Shown here piece by piece: positions 48,064 through 58,681 of a stretch of DNA of 64,000 bases. The stretch comes from Parachitinimonas caeni. GTDB taxonomy: Bacteria; Pseudomonadota; Gammaproteobacteria; Burkholderiales; Chitinimonadaceae. The position numbers were made by a program, and so were the translations under genes. The stretch spans positions 57,970 through 121,969 of the forward strand of contig NZ_JARRAF010000015.1 in NCBI RefSeq assembly GCF_030129945.1. The letters run 5' to 3'. Numbering within the stretch: position 1 is the first letter of the stretch; each line of letters starts with the position of its first letter. The notes beneath the pieces are model-generated. The model searched no databases. It saw nothing but the letters and a program-made list of their open reading frames with translations, and had not been told where the DNA came from.

Positions 48064-51000
48064 CTATAGACCTACTTTTTCATCGAGGTTTTGTCGTAAT
48101 GCTGCACAAATCACGGCCAATGGTTCGGTAGTCAGCAGTGTGGAGTGCCCGGCTTCGACCGGGATCACGCAGATCTCGCCATCTACCAGTGGCTGCCAGC
48201 TTTGCCAGTCTGGCGCCTGTGCCGTTCGGCGTGAGGCACGGAACAGCAACATGCTTCCCCGATACCGACGGGTTTGCCCTTGCCGATACAAGCGCATGGT
48301 GTGCAGGGCGGTTGCGGTCAGACGAGTCAGCTGCTGCGGCGGCAGGCCGCGCAGTGGGCTGCCTTCCCCGCGCAGACGCTGCAGGATTTCGGCCACGCTG
48401 AATTCCGGGTCATCGGGCTGCGTCGGCCGGTCAGTCAGGTCCAGCATGGCTTGCAGGGCATCGCGCTCGGTGGGCTCGGGCATATTGCCAAACGCGCTGG
48501 ACGGATAGCTATCGAGCAGGGCCAGCAGTTCTACTTGTTCACCTGCCGCTTGCAGTTCGGCCGCCATGGCATGGGCCGTACCGCCACCTGACGACCAGCC
48601 CAACAGCCGATAGGGTCCCTGTGGCTGCACAGCGCGTATCTGGGCCACGTAGTCGCTGACCATTTCCTCGAAACAGGCGGGCTGCGTCTCGGTCAGGCCG
48701 CGTGCCTGCAAGGCGTACATGGGCAGATCGGGCAGGTGGCGGGTCAGGGCGAAATAGGCCCAGCCCAGTCCTTCGGTCGGATGGACGCAGAACAGCGGCC
48801 GCCCGGTACCCGTCTGGATGGTCAGCAGCGGGTCGAATGCCTGGGCGCTACCAGAGGGCTGCGTAAGGCGCCGTGGCGCTTGTTGCAATGCCGCGGCCAG
48901 TGCGGCCACGGTGGGGTGACGGAACAGCATCGAGGCGGTGACTTCCCGCTCCAGCGCCATCGCAAGCCGGTTGGCGAGCTGGATGGCCTGTAGCGATTTG
49001 CCGCCCAGCATAAAGAAGTCCGACGCCGGGCTGAGCTGGGAGAAACCCAGCACCTCGTTCCAGACGGCCATGACCTGTTGCTCCAGCTCGGTGGCGACGA
49101 CCTCGGCGCTGGTGTCCGCCAAGGGCAACAGGCGCAGGGCGTGGCGGTCGATTTTGCCGTTGGCGTTGCGCGGCAGCCGCTCGACCGCCGTGTAGACACC
49201 CGGCAGGGCGGGTGCCGGCAGGCGTTCCGCCAGAAAGGCCCGCAGCTCGGCCAAGGGGGGCAGCGCAGTCTCAACGACCAGGAATGCCAGCAAGCGCTTG
49301 TTGCCATGCGCCAGCAGCTGGCCGACTACGGCGGCTTCGCGCACGCCGGGCCAGGCCAGCAGTGCGGTTTCGACTTCCGCCGGGTCGATGCGATAGCCAC
49401 TGATCTTGAACTCGTCGTCGAGCCGGCCCAGATAGCGTAACTGACCATCGGCAGCCAGCAGGGCCCGGTCGCCAGTGCGATACGCGCGTGGCTGGTCGGG
49501 CAGCGTGTGCAGGCTGACAAAACGGCGCTGGGTGACGTCTTCCCGCTCAAAATAGCCCAGCGCCAGCGCACCGCCGACCAGGCACAGCTCGCCTGCCTCG
49601 CCGGGGGCGACGGGGTTGAGCTGGGCATCTACCACCACGGCGCTGACGCCGGGCAGTGGTGTGCCGATCGGCACGCTATCGCCGTCCCAGTCCAGGGCCT
49701 CTGGCCCAGCCAGTTCGGCGGTAGTGGCAATCACTGTCGCTTCGGTCGGGCCGTAGGTGTTGAGCAGCCGGACCGTCGCCGGTGCCGACTGCCGCCAGCT
49801 ACGCACACGTTCGGCCAGTGCGGCTTCGCCGCCGATGATGACGAGCCGCAGGCTGGTGGGCAGTGGGGACTGGCTGGACTCCAGATAGAACGCCAGCTCG
49901 TGCCAGAACGCCGTCGGCAGATCGAGCACGCTGATGCGCCAGTCTGCACAGGTCGCGACAAACTGCGGCAGCGATTCGAGCATGGCGTCGTTGCGCAGGA
50001 CCAGGGTCGCGCCATTGCAAAGGGCGACAAAGATCTCTTCGACACTGGCGTCGAAATGCAGCGGCGCAAATTGCAGGATGCGGTCGGTGGGGCTCGCGGC
50101 ATAGCGTTGGCTGGCACTGGCCACAAAATGGGCCAGCGCAGCGTGGCTGATCAGCACGCCATTGGGGCGGCCGGTGGTGCCAGAGGTGTAGATGATGTAG
50201 GCGAGGCCGTCAGCGGGTATCGCCACCGGCTCTGCCAGCGCCGGCACCGTCTGTAACGATGGGGCATCCAGATAGAGCGTTGGCAGCGGGCTGGCCAGTG
50301 CTGCGTGTTCGGTCACGGTCAGCACCAGCTGAGGGCGGGCGTCGGCCAGGACGTCGGCAATCCGGCTGGCGGGGCCGTTCGGGTCGAGCGGCAGATAGGC
50401 AGCACCGGCCCACAACACGGCCAGCAAGGCCACCACGGTCTGGCTGGTGCGTGGCAGCAGCAAGGCGACCCGGCTATCGCCGCCGACCCCGCGTGCGGCC
50501 AGCTGGCCGGCCAGACTTTGCACGGCAACCAGGAGTTGTTGGTAGCTCAGGGCCTTGCCGTCGTGCTCCAGGGCGATCTGGTCCGGGCGCGTGGCGGCCT
50601 GCTGGCGCAGGGCGTCTATCACCGCTGTGGGGGGGGCGGTCAGTGCCGGGCCGTGGAGCTGTGCGCGGGGGAGGGTTGGCGCGGGTAGCAATGTTGCCAT
50701 CGGCGCCTCTGGCTGGTCGGCAAAGGCTTCGAGGGCCGATAGCAAGGAGGCGTGCAAGGCGACCAACTGTTCCGGGCGGTAAGCCGATGGGTTGGCTTCA
50801 AGGTCCAGGCGTAATCCCTCCGGTGACGGCGCCATGCTGATTGCCAGATCTTCAACCGGCCCGGCAGAAACCGGCAGGACTCGGGCGGACAGCGCGCCGA
50901 ATTCCAGGGGGCGATCAAACGGCATGAGGTTCAGTACCGCCCCAAACAGGCGTTGCGTACTGCCTGTCAGTCCCAGATCCTGCCGTAGCCATTCATAGCG

Positions 51001-51978
51001 ATAGCGTTGATGCAGCCTGATCTGCCGCATCAGGTTTGCCACTTGCTGCGCCAGTGATCGGATTGACTCATGCGGATTCACGGTCAGGCGCAGTGGCACG
51101 ATATTCATGGCCATGCAGGGGATGGCCAGAGCGGCTGATCCCATGCGGTTCATGGCAGGCAGGCCCAGCGTGAGGTCGGTTTGCCCGGTCTGGCGGGCGA
51201 TCCAGCCGGCAATGGCGGCGAGCAGCCAATGACTCCAGTCACAAGGAATATGGTTGGCTGCCTTCTTCCAGTGGTTGAAGCGCGGTGCCGCCACCTGGCC
51301 GCGATGCCGGAGTACGCCATGCGCCAAGGGCTGGGCCGGGGCGAGCAGCACCGGGGTTGGCGCGCCGGCGAGCTGTTGCTGCCAGAAGTCTCGGTCTCGC
51401 TCAAGGGGGCCGGACTGCTGGTAGTGCTGATCTTCGGCGACCACGGCCTGTAATGTGGCCGGGCGCAAAATGGGGGTGGGGGCTGCAGTGGTAAGGGCGG
51501 CGTAGTGCTCAGCCACGCTACGGGTCAGCAGGCCATAACCAAACCCGTCCAGAGCGAGGTGATGGACTTGCAGATACCACCAGTAGCGACAGGGGCCGAG
51601 CTGGATAAGCGCTGTACAAAACAAAGGGCCCTGCTGCAGGTCGGCTGGTTGTGCCAGTCGGGCATCCATCCAGCTGTGCGCCGCTGCCTCGGGGTGAGCC
51701 AGCTTGCTGAAATCAATCACTTGAAGGGACCAGGGCCTGCGGTCGGTGCTTTGCCAGGGGGTGCCGTCTGTCAGCGTCACTCGGGCATGCAACGCATCGC
51801 TGTGATGGATGACGGCGCGAACAGCGGCTTTGAAGGCAGACCGATCCAGATCGCCGCTCAGCTCAATGATCTCTGCGGTCCAGTAGGCCGGGCTGGCCGG
51901 ATCAAGCTGCTGGCCGAGCCAGATGCCATATTGCGCGGCGGTCAGCGGTAGTCGTTGCAGCGGGCGATCAGCTTTCAT
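48064..51978 (-). CDS. Single-module NRPS (C-A-PCP-TE), siderophore synthetase
   Basis: 1304 residues from the ATG at 51978, two bases after the entB stop. Condensation domain about 1-430, with HHLALDG at 139-145. Adenylation domain about 455-950 ([48 protein letters not shown]). Carrier domain with GGKSLQA, the serine being the phosphopantetheine site. Thioesterase about 1040-1304 with GWSSGGG and a late GHSTLL histidine. The layout is EntF. The adenylation code read without gaps against PheA is D-A-E-D-I-G-T-V-I-K, which resembles lysine codes (from memory, BacB: DAESIGSVVK) and not the serine code of EntF. A DHB-lysine product is therefore inferred. No MbtH-like gene is seen nearby. Confidence 0.9.
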   Translation of the reverse strand: MKADRPLQRLPLTAAQYGIWLGQQLDPASPAYWTAEIIELSGDLDRSAFKAAVRAVIHHSDALHARVTLTDGTPWQSTDRRPWSLQVIDFSKLAHPEAAAHSWMDARLAQPADLQQGPLFCTALIQLGPCRYWWYLQVHHLALDGFGYGLLTRSVAEHYAALTTAAPTPILRPATLQAVVAEDQHYQQSGPLERDRDFWQQQLAGAPTPVLLAPAQPLAHGVLRHRGQVAAPRFNHWKKAANHIPCDWSHWLLAAIAGWIARQTGQTDLTLGLPAMNRMGSAALAIPCMAMNIVPLRLTVNPHESIRSLAQQVANLMRQIRLHQRYRYEWLRQDLGLTGSTQRLFGAVLNLMPFDRPLEFGALSARVLPVSAGPVEDLAISMAPSPEGLRLDLEANPSAYRPEQLVALHASLLSALEAFADQPEAPMATLLPAPTLPRAQLHGPALTAPPTAVIDALRQQAATRPDQIALEHDGKALSYQQLLVAVQSLAGQLAARGVGGDSRVALLLPRTSQTVVALLAVLWAGAAYLPLDPNGPASRIADVLADARPQLVLTVTEHAALASPLPTLYLDAPSLQTVPALAEPVAIPADGLAYIIYTSGTTGRPNGVLISHAALAHFVASASQRYAASPTDRILQFAPLHFDASVEEIFVALCNGATLVLRNDAMLESLPQFVATCADWRISVLDLPTAFWHELAFYLESSQSPLPTSLRLVIIGGEAALAERVRSWRQSAPATVRLLNTYGPTEATVIATTAELAGPEALDWDGDSVPIGTPLPGVSAVVVDAQLNPVAPGEAGELCLVGGALALGYFEREDVTQRRFVSLHTLPDQPRAYRTGDRALLAADGQLRYLGRLDDEFKISGYRIDPAEVETALLAWPGVREAAVVGQLLAHGNKRLLAFLVVETALPPLAELRAFLAERLPAPALPGVYTAVERLPRNANGKIDRHALRLLPLADTSAEVVATELEQQVMAVWNEVLGFSQLSPASDFFMLGGKSLQAIQLANRLAMALEREVTASMLFRHPTVAALAAALQQAPRRLTQPSGSAQAFDPLLTIQTGTGRPLFCVHPTEGLGWAYFALTRHLPDLPMYALQARGLTETQPACFEEMVSDYVAQIRAVQPQGPYRLLGWSSGGGTAHAMAAELQAAGEQVELLALLDSYPSSAFGNMPEPTERDALQAMLDLTDRPTQPDDPEFSVAEILQRLRGEGSPLRGLPPQQLTRLTATALHTMRLYRQGQTRRYRGSMLLFRASRRTAQAPDWQSWQPLVDGEICVIPVEAGHSTLLTTEPLAVICAALRQNLDEKVGL

Positions 51979-51980
51979 GT

Positions 51981-52847
51981 TCACTGCTCCGCCGCCAGCA
52001 GCGGCCACCATTCCGCCAGCGTCGGCCGCTCGGCCAGATCGACAAAAGCAACTTTGGCGCCGGCATGGCGGAAGCGCTCGACCAGCGCCATCAGGCGGAT
52101 CGAATCCAGCCCGGCGTAGAGCAGATTGTCATCCAGATGCAGATCGGAAGCCGGCATCTGCAGCAGCTTGGCGACTTCGGCCCGCAACTCGGCCACGGTG
52201 GCAGGTAGCGGTGCGACGGGGTTCAGCTGCTGGCAGATGGCCTGCGTGCTAAGGACGACGCCACAACGTTGCGATACATAGTCAAGTGCCATCCGGTGCT
52301 GTTCGGGCGAGAAGTCGGCCAGCGCATCGGCCGCCATAAAGGGCTGGATGTCGTGCATGAAGGCGTCGGCCAGGGTCATCAGGCAACCAATATGCGCATA
52401 CACGCCGCAGACGATCAGCTGATCCCGCCCCTGGGCCTGCATGCGCTCGCGCAGGTCGCTTTTCACAAAGGCACTGTAACGCCACTTGGTCAGTACCGTG
52501 TCCTGCGGGCGGGGTGTCAGGCCGGCTACGATCGGCGCCTGTTCCGGTCTGGCAGTCAGGCCAGGCCCCCACCAGTCCTGTAGCAGCCCGCGCTGTTCCA
52601 GGCTCTGTTCGCCGGGCTGGGCGGTGTACACCACCGGGATGCCGCAGGCATCGGCGACTTCTCGCAGACGGCGGATATGGCTGATCAGGGTGGGTACCGG
52701 CTCGGCGGTGACGTCATAGAAGTCGAGGAAGTATTGCTGCATGTCGTGGATCAGCAGCACGGCACGTTGGGGGTCGGGCTGCCAGTCAACACGGTTGGCG
52801 GGCAGTTCGGTGGGCATGGCGTAAGTGGCGATACGGGGAATGGTCAT
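51981..52847 (-). CDS. entB: Isochorismatase with aryl carrier domain
   Basis: 288 residues. Residues 1-205 are an isochorismatase ([62 protein letters not shown]). Residues 210-288 form the aryl carrier protein with [17 protein letters not shown], Ser249 being the phosphopantetheine site. It converts isochorismate to dihydro-DHB and carries activated DHB to the NRPS. A hairpin and 111 bases separate it from entE. Confidence 0.92.
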   Translation of the reverse strand: MTIPRIATYAMPTELPANRVDWQPDPQRAVLLIHDMQQYFLDFYDVTAEPVPTLISHIRRLREVADACGIPVVYTAQPGEQSLEQRGLLQDWWGPGLTARPEQAPIVAGLTPRPQDTVLTKWRYSAFVKSDLRERMQAQGRDQLIVCGVYAHIGCLMTLADAFMHDIQPFMAADALADFSPEQHRMALDYVSQRCGVVLSTQAICQQLNPVAPLPATVAELRAEVAKLLQMPASDLHLDDNLLYAGLDSIRLMALVERFRHAGAKVAFVDLAERPTLAEWWPLLAAEQ

Positions 52848-52858
52848 GGTCGCTAGCG

Positions 52859-52881
52859 GGCTGGCCCTTGGGTGGCCAGCC
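52859..52881 (-). repeat. Hairpin just before entB
   Basis: GGCTGGCC (52859-52866) and GGCCAGCC (52874-52881) form a perfect eight-base stem with a seven-base loop. It lies about twelve bases upstream of the entB start on the minus strand, in the only long gap of the early operon. No T-run follows, so it is more likely an mRNA processing or translation-control feature than a terminator. Confidence 0.45.
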
Positions 52882-52958
52882 GTGTCCGTCAGAAGTAGGT
52901 GATAGGTGTTGTAGGTTTTCTGCGCCGGCTGCGGCCGGCTATTGCGGGTAATTGCAGG

Positions 52959-54590
52959 TTAATTGGCCAGCTGTTGCGCAATCCGCTCGCGCAGGGCTTT
53001 TTTATCGACCTTGCCGACGCCGGTTTTGGGAAAGCCGTCTACAAACTCGAAGCGGTCGGGAATCTTGTATTGGGCCACCCCGCGTTCACGCAGGAAGTTG
53101 GCAAGTTCGATGCCGCGTGGCCGGTCTTCGCGGCAAACCAGATAGGCGCAGGTCTTTTCGCCAAGAAAGCTGTCAGGCATGGCAACGATGGCAGCGTCGT
53201 GTACCGAGGGGTGCGCCAGCAAGTGGTTTTCAACCTCTTCGGCGGCCACTTTTTCACCGCCCCGGTTGATCTGGTCTTTGGCGCGACCTTCGACCACGAT
53301 ATGGCCGGAGGGTAGCTGACGCACCAGATCGCCAGTGCGATAGAAACCATCGGTGGTAAAGGCACGGGCATTGTGCTGGGCTGCCTTGTAATAGCCGCGA
53401 ATGGTGTAAGGGCCGCGTGTCAGCAAATGACCGACCTCTCCCGGCGTCACCTCACGATCTTCGTCATCCACCACACGCACCTCGTCGGCAGGTGAAATCG
53501 GCCGGCCCTGGGTGGTCATCACCAGCTCTTCCGGGTCGCCGCAGCGGGTGTAATTCACCAGCCCTTCAGCCATGCCGAACACCTGCTGCAAGGCGCAGCC
53601 GAGGGTAGGGCGGACGCGGCGGGCGGCTTCGGCGCTGAATTTGGCACCCCCTACCTGCAATAGCTTGAGGCTGGAAAGATCGTGCTGACGCCGGCTTGCG
53701 GCATCCAGCCAGATCAGCGCCAGAGGTGGCACCAGTGCTGTGATGGTGACGCCTTCGGCTTCGATCAGCGGGAAAACGTGGTCGGGCGCGGCCTGTCGGG
53801 TCAGTACGACGCGGCCGCCTGCATAAAAGGTACCCAGCGTGCCGGGCGAGCTCAGCGGAAAGTTATGGGCAACAGGCAGTGCGCACAGATACACACTGTC
53901 GGTGGTCAGGCCACAGATCATCGCGCTTTCGCGCACGCTGTAGAGATAGTCGTTGTGGGTGCGCGGGATCAGCTTGGGCAGGCCGGTGCTGCCACCCGAT
54001 AGCTGCAGAAAGGCGACATCGCAGGCTTCGGGCTGGTCGGCAATGTCGATCGGGGCATCGTAGAGCGCATCCAGCGGCGTGAATTCGGCGGCGTCACCCA
54101 CCACCACCACATGCTGCAGGCTCGGCGCCAGCGCCTGCACTTCGCGCGCCAGCTGGCGGTAGTCGAATCCGCCATCGACATCGGCAATCACATAGGCGCG
54201 GGCCTCGGCAAAATTGAAGAAGTGTCCCACTTCGGCGCGGCGATGGGCCGGCAGGGCAAACACCGGCAGGGCGCCCAGGCGGAACAGGGCGAAGCAGACG
54301 GCAAAGAATTCGGCAATATTCGGCAGCTGTACCACCACCCGGTCTTCCCGCCGGATGCCCAGGCGGGCGAAACCCGCCGCCAGCTGGTCGGCACGACGGT
54401 CGAGTTCGGCGTAGCTCCAGCGTCGATCGCCGCAGACCAGGGCAATCCAGTCAGGATGGCGCTGAGCGCGGTCGCGCAGCATCGCGCCAAAGGTTTCATC
54501 GGCCCAGTAGCCGGCGGCGTGATACCGCTCGGCCAGTTCGGCAGGCCAGGGAGTAAAGCCGGGCAGGGGGGCGTGTTTGCCGTATTTCAT
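52959..54590 (-). CDS. entE: 2,3-dihydroxybenzoate-AMP ligase
   Basis: 543 residues of the adenylate-forming family. Residues near 190-200 show [21 protein letters not shown] (AMP-binding loop); later [45 protein letters not shown] and the catalytic lysine in [11 protein letters not shown]. Aryl-acid ligases of this type activate DHB and load it on the carrier domain of EntB. The ATG overlaps the end of entC. Confidence 0.93.
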   Translation of the reverse strand: MKYGKHAPLPGFTPWPAELAERYHAAGYWADETFGAMLRDRAQRHPDWIALVCGDRRWSYAELDRRADQLAAGFARLGIRREDRVVVQLPNIAEFFAVCFALFRLGALPVFALPAHRRAEVGHFFNFAEARAYVIADVDGGFDYRQLAREVQALAPSLQHVVVVGDAAEFTPLDALYDAPIDIADQPEACDVAFLQLSGGSTGLPKLIPRTHNDYLYSVRESAMICGLTTDSVYLCALPVAHNFPLSSPGTLGTFYAGGRVVLTRQAAPDHVFPLIEAEGVTITALVPPLALIWLDAASRRQHDLSSLKLLQVGGAKFSAEAARRVRPTLGCALQQVFGMAEGLVNYTRCGDPEELVMTTQGRPISPADEVRVVDDEDREVTPGEVGHLLTRGPYTIRGYYKAAQHNARAFTTDGFYRTGDLVRQLPSGHIVVEGRAKDQINRGGEKVAAEEVENHLLAHPSVHDAAIVAMPDSFLGEKTCAYLVCREDRPRGIELANFLRERGVAQYKIPDRFEFVDGFPKTGVGKVDKKALRERIAQQLAN

Positions 54591-55783
54591 GATTGGTCCT
54601 CCAGTACCGATTCAAGGGCCATCGCCCCGAGCATGGTGCGCAGCTTGGCGCTGGTCTCCGCCAGTTCGCTGGCCGGAACGGAGCCGGCGACAACGCCTGC
54701 GCCAGCATAGAGCGTCAGCTGGTTTTCACTGACTTCGGCACAGCGGATGGTGACGGCCCATTCGCCATCGCCATCGGCATCGCACCAACCGGTCAGCCCG
54801 GTAAAGAAGCCCCGATCGAAACCCTCGACACTTTCGATAAAGTCGCGGGCTTCGGCCGTGGGGTGGCCACACACGGCCGGCGTGGGATGCAGGGCCAAGG
54901 CGAGTTCGAGCGAGCTGGTGCGCAAGGCGTGCAGTTCGCCCCGGATTTCGGTGCCGAGATGCCACATGGTCTGGGTGCAGACCAGGGAGGGGCGGGCAGG
55001 TACCTCCAGTTCACGGCAGAAGGGCCGTAGACCCGCTGCAACGGCATCGACAACCAGCTTGTGTTCATGCAGGTCTTTGCCGGATTCGAGCAGCGCCGCC
55101 GCCCGTTGCCGGTCTTCCACCGGATCGGCGCTACGCGGCACCGAACCGGCCAGTGGGTGCGAACGTACCAGCCGGTCTTTGCGGGATAACAGCAGTTCCG
55201 GACTGGCGCCAACCAGATGCCGGTTGGTACCGAGGTCGATGGCGAAGGTGTAGCCGAGCGGGTTGCGCGCTGCCAGCCGCTGCATCAGGCCCGGCAGGTC
55301 TACTCTGGCCTCGACGCTCAGACTGCGTGACAGCACGACTTTTTCCAGCTGCCGGGCCTCGATCTGTTCGAGTGCCAGCGTCACATTGCGGCGGTAATCG
55401 GCGGGCGAGGGTGTCATCAGCACCTTGCTGACCGGTTGGCGTTCAGCCGGTGGCGGTGTTCGGGTGACCGGCGCATCCGGCCGGTTGGTGCCGGGGCCGA
55501 TGGTGACGAGGGCTGGCATATAGAGTTCGGCCGGCTTTTCGCTGGCGAAGGGGACGGCCCCCATCAGTACCGGCAGGGGCCAGCCCTGATTGCGGGCGTC
55601 ATCCAGCATCGCCTGGGCTGCCTGTGCCAGCTGGCTTGGATCGCACGCCGGCAAGCGGCTTTCCACGCCCTCGGTCAGCAAGGTCTGGCGCGGCGAGGCA
55701 AACAGGGTCATGCCTGGCCGATAGCGCTCAACCAGATCGACCGGCCATGCCAAGGCTGCGGTGTCGCGGAGTCTGTCGTTCAT
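54587..55783 (-). CDS. entC: Isochorismate synthase
   Basis: 398 residues from the ATG at 55783, which follows AAGGAAG; a longer in-frame reading to 55879 runs into the control region. The chorismate-binding domain is complete: [54 protein letters not shown] and [20 protein letters not shown]. It converts chorismate to isochorismate, the first committed step. First gene of the biosynthetic operon, so its upstream region should carry the iron control. Confidence 0.92.
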   Translation of the reverse strand: MNDRLRDTAALAWPVDLVERYRPGMTLFASPRQTLLTEGVESRLPACDPSQLAQAAQAMLDDARNQGWPLPVLMGAVPFASEKPAELYMPALVTIGPGTNRPDAPVTRTPPPAERQPVSKVLMTPSPADYRRNVTLALEQIEARQLEKVVLSRSLSVEARVDLPGLMQRLAARNPLGYTFAIDLGTNRHLVGASPELLLSRKDRLVRSHPLAGSVPRSADPVEDRQRAAALLESGKDLHEHKLVVDAVAAGLRPFCRELEVPARPSLVCTQTMWHLGTEIRGELHALRTSSLELALALHPTPAVCGHPTAEARDFIESVEGFDRGFFTGLTGWCDADGDGEWAVTIRCAEVSENQLTLYAGAGVVAGSVPASELAETSAKLRTMLGAMALESVLEDQS

Positions 55784-55920
55784 CGGTTTTCTTCCTTCGC
55801 TACAGGATTGTCGGTGGGGTGTCTGGCGCGTCGGGCTTTCTTCAGGTTCTGCAAGCCTCATGTCAACAGTGCCTAGCATTGCTGCCTGTTTGACGGCAGT
55901 CGATGGCTGGCATCCTAAAT

Positions 55921-55968
55921 CAAATGAGAATCGTTTTCAATCGCAAATGAGATTGACTCGCATTTGCA
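55921..55968. promoter_or_regulatory. Fur-box-like sites in the divergent control region
   Basis: TGAGAAT-C-GTTTTCA at 55925-55939 is a 7-1-7 inverted repeat close to the Fur consensus. A second partly palindromic AAATGAGATTGACTCGCATTT lies at 55945-55965. They sit between entC (leftward) and the TonB receptor (rightward), where Fur with Fe(II) would repress both. No single promoter could be defined. Confidence 0.65.
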
Positions 55969-56039
55969 ACTTGCGGCAAGATGGCGCCGCTGACTGCTGC
56001 AAGTGCGTCTGATCCAGCCCACAAAGCGCTGGTTTGGAT

Positions 56040-56094
56040 TGGGCTCTGTTGACGTCTTGTTTCCGATCCGAAAACAAAACGTCAACAGGGCCCG
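56040..56094. repeat. Short palindromic element, hairpin copy
   Basis: GGGCTCTGTTGACGTCTTGTTT (56041-56062) pairs with AAACAAAACGTCAACAGGGCCC (56072-56093) with two mismatches. The centre TTTCCGATCCGAAAAC joins text equal to the left and right ends of the long element at 58266, as if the middle had been deleted. It lies in the leader of the TonB receptor. Confidence 0.85.
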
Positions 56095-56268
56095 GAGGAG
56101 TGAGGTCAACCCGGTGAAGTCATGCTGCAGTCAGCCCCACGCCATTCGGGTGCATCGCCCGGGTGGGCGTGACGGTAAAAAACAAACCAATGCCACCAAA
56201 CAAGCGGTTCTTTCTTTATTTTTTCGCTGCAAGCGACTGTCTTGCGGCATCTCAGAGAGCAGATAGCC

Positions 56269-58215
56269 ATGTCCCACCGTCCGAATCCCAACCGATCCCG
56301 TCTTTTGCCCCTGCCTGTCACCCTGGCGGTGGCGCTCGCACTCAGTGCGGTAGCGCAAGCTGAAGTTGTCAAGGAAACCGAGCAGCTCGACCCGGTGCTG
56401 GTCAGCGCCAAGCGTGGCAAGGACACCAATACCGTGGTGCGCAGCAGTCGTATCGACGTGGAGCAGGCCACCAGCCTGCGTGACATCTTCAAGCAGACGC
56501 CGGAGGTCAATGTGGCTGGCGGCCTCGGCGTGGCGCAGAAGCTGTATGTGCGGGGGATCGGCGAGCGCATGCTGGCGGTGACGATTGATGGCGCGGCCCA
56601 GCCAGAGTCGGCTTATCACCACACCGGACAGGTGATGATCGAGCCGGAATTATTAAAGCGGGTGGAAATCGAGGCAGGTACCGGCGCGGCCACGGCTGGC
56701 CCTGGTGCGTTGGCGGGCGCACTGCGGCTGACCACCAAGAGCGCCGATGACTTGCTGGCCCCCGGCCAGAAAGTAGGCGCGCTGGTGAAAGCGGGCTATC
56801 AGGATGCGAGCGCCGGTACCAAGGGCAGTGCCACGGTGTTTGGTCGTCTGGGCGAACAATTTGGCATCGTGGCCAGCCTGACCAAGCTGGATACCGAGAA
56901 TTATCGCGATGGCAATGGCGATGACGTCGCCAATAGTGCCACCGAAGCGAACTCGGCCTTTGTTAAGTTCAACGGCAAGTTTGATGCGCACCAGTTTGCG
57001 CTGGCCCATGAAAAACATGACGACGAAGGCTTGCGTAACAAGCGCACCAATCTGCTGCCTTCGCCCTTCAACCCGACCGAGCGCCAGCGTACCGAGCGGA
57101 CCTCGACCACCTTCAATTACGGCTACGACGCCGGTAATGATCTGATCAAGCTGCACCTGACCGCCTACGACAACGAGAACTCGGTCCGGCTGGCCATGGG
57201 TAAGAAGAACGAAGAAAAAGATGGCACACGCAGCCACGGCTTTACCCTCGGCAATGTCAGCCAGCTGGCAAACCATAAGCTTAGCTATGGTCTCGACTAC
57301 CGTCGCGATACCGGTTACGCCAACGTGCCCGGCAAATCGATCAAGGATGAGACGGCCGGTGTGACGGGCCTGTATCTGCAGGACGATATGGCACTGACCG
57401 AGCAGTGGAGCATTGGCCTGGGGGTGCGCTACGACCGCTTTACGTATACCGATGCCAAAGATCAGACGTTTGATTCGAACGGCTTCTCGCCCAGCGCCAG
57501 CGTGGCGTTTGCACCCATCGAGGGGCTGACCATGCGGCTGACGCATGCCCGCGCCCTGCGTGGCGTCGGCATCGTCGAACCCTTCCTCAAGGCGTTTCAG
57601 GACAACGACCGTCAGATCGACCCCGAAAAAGCCCGCAATACCGAACTGGCCGTGCAATGGCAATCGGGAGCCTGGCGTGCCAACGGCAGCGTCTTCCGCC
57701 AGAACATCGACCACTACATCGGCTACGACGACTTCCGCGACAACATGGGCAATGTGACCGTTGATGGCTACAACGCCAGCGTGGGCTTCCTGCAAGGCCC
57801 ATGGTCGGCCAGTCTGGGGGTTTCCTATGCGCGGCCGAAGCTCAACGATCAGCCACTGGCCGATAGTGATGCCCTGTTGCTGGGCAATGCCACGGGCCGT
57901 ATCTGGGTCAATCAGCTTGATTACCACCTCTCGGCCTGGCATCTGAAACTCGGCTGGACTGGCCGCTACGTCGAGAAGCTGACGCATGTGCCGCAAGGGG
58001 TTGGCAGCAAGCCGGGTTATCAGGTTCACGATGTCTATGCTCGCTGGCTGCCCACCGGCAAGGACAATCTGAATCTGACCCTGACCGTGAAAAACCTGTT
58101 CGACCGCCAGTTCTACGATCAGGGCAGCTTCGGCTATCACCCGCGTTGGGGCAAAGTGGCCGGCCTGCCTGAGCCGGGCCGGGATGTGCGGGTAAGTGTG
58201 GCGTACAAGTTCTGA
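56269..58215 (+). CDS. TonB-dependent ferric-siderophore receptor
   Basis: 648 residues from the ATG at 56269; an upstream in-frame TTG is rejected. Signal peptide (LPVTLAVALALSAVAQA), then a TonB-box-like segment EQLDPVLVSA, a plug domain (about 45-160: ATSLRDIFKQTPEVNVAGGLGVAQKLYVRGIGERMLAVTIDG), and a 22-strand barrel ending VRVSVAYKF with a terminal aromatic residue. No N-terminal signalling extension, so regulation by an ECF sigma/anti-sigma pair is not expected. Divergent from entC; it is the probable outer-membrane importer of the locus's own siderophore. Confidence 0.9.
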   Translation: MSHRPNPNRSRLLPLPVTLAVALALSAVAQAEVVKETEQLDPVLVSAKRGKDTNTVVRSSRIDVEQATSLRDIFKQTPEVNVAGGLGVAQKLYVRGIGERMLAVTIDGAAQPESAYHHTGQVMIEPELLKRVEIEAGTGAATAGPGALAGALRLTTKSADDLLAPGQKVGALVKAGYQDASAGTKGSATVFGRLGEQFGIVASLTKLDTENYRDGNGDDVANSATEANSAFVKFNGKFDAHQFALAHEKHDDEGLRNKRTNLLPSPFNPTERQRTERTSTTFNYGYDAGNDLIKLHLTAYDNENSVRLAMGKKNEEKDGTRSHGFTLGNVSQLANHKLSYGLDYRRDTGYANVPGKSIKDETAGVTGLYLQDDMALTEQWSIGLGVRYDRFTYTDAKDQTFDSNGFSPSASVAFAPIEGLTMRLTHARALRGVGIVEPFLKAFQDNDRQIDPEKARNTELAVQWQSGAWRANGSVFRQNIDHYIGYDDFRDNMGNVTVDGYNASVGFLQGPWSASLGVSYARPKLNDQPLADSDALLLGNATGRIWVNQLDYHLSAWHLKLGWTGRYVEKLTHVPQGVGSKPGYQVHDVYARWLPTGKDNLNLTLTVKNLFDRQFYDQGSFGYHPRWGKVAGLPEPGRDVRVSVAYKF

Positions 58216-58265
58216 CCGGGATCAGGACCGGGTGCCGGACCAAACCGGCTGGCACCTGCTTGCTA

Positions 58266-58638
58266 GGCGCTGTTGACGTTTTGTTTCCGGTCGCGCCGGG
58301 CCGAGTTTTGGGGCAAGGCTAGACAGGGTGAGTGCGGTTTGCGAGCTAAATAAGCGAACCCTAACGACGCCATGCCCCAAAAATCGACCCGGCCTTGCGT
58401 GGCTGTTGCCGCAAAGCGGCTTACAGCCACGGCATCCTCCTTGCGGGGACGGAGGGTTTCGCCGGATTTGGGCCTGCTGCGGTGTTGACTGCCAGGCTGT
58501 TGGCTTGCAATGCAAGCCTTACAGCCTGTGCGCCCAGACGGGAAATCGCGTGGCTTACCACTAAGCGGCGCGCCTTTCGCCTTGCATCAGGCCCAAATCC
58601 GACGAAACGCGATCCGGAAATAAAACGTCAACAGAGCC
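58266..58638. repeat. Long palindromic MITE-like element, complete copy
   Basis: A 373-base segment with 25-base inverted ends: GGCGCTGTTGACGTTTTGTT at the left and, read on the other strand from 58638, GGCTCTGTTGACGTTTTATT, with two mismatches over the 25 bases. Inside are nested inverted repeats: GAGTTTTGGGGCA with TGCCCCAAAAATC (about 58303-58385), GTGGCTGT with ACAGCCAC (58409-58430 region), CGGATTTGGGCCTG with CAGGCCCAAATCCG (58463-58601 region) and the palindrome GGCTTGCAATGCAAGCC (58502-58518). No gene of useful length is inside. It separates the receptor from the DAHP synthase. Confidence 0.85.
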
Positions 58639-58681
58639 AAATTCTGCAAACCGATTCCAAGCGCATCAGGAGGAAACCACC

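Noticed and set aside
48064..51978. Canonical EntF making enterobactin
   Set aside because: The adenylation code does not match serine, and no Fes-type trilactone esterase is in the locus; EntF is kept only as an architectural comparison.
56653..58140. 495-codon minus-strand frame under the TonB receptor
   Set aside because: It is antisense to a clear receptor gene; composition is a mirror of the plus-strand codons and no motif was found.
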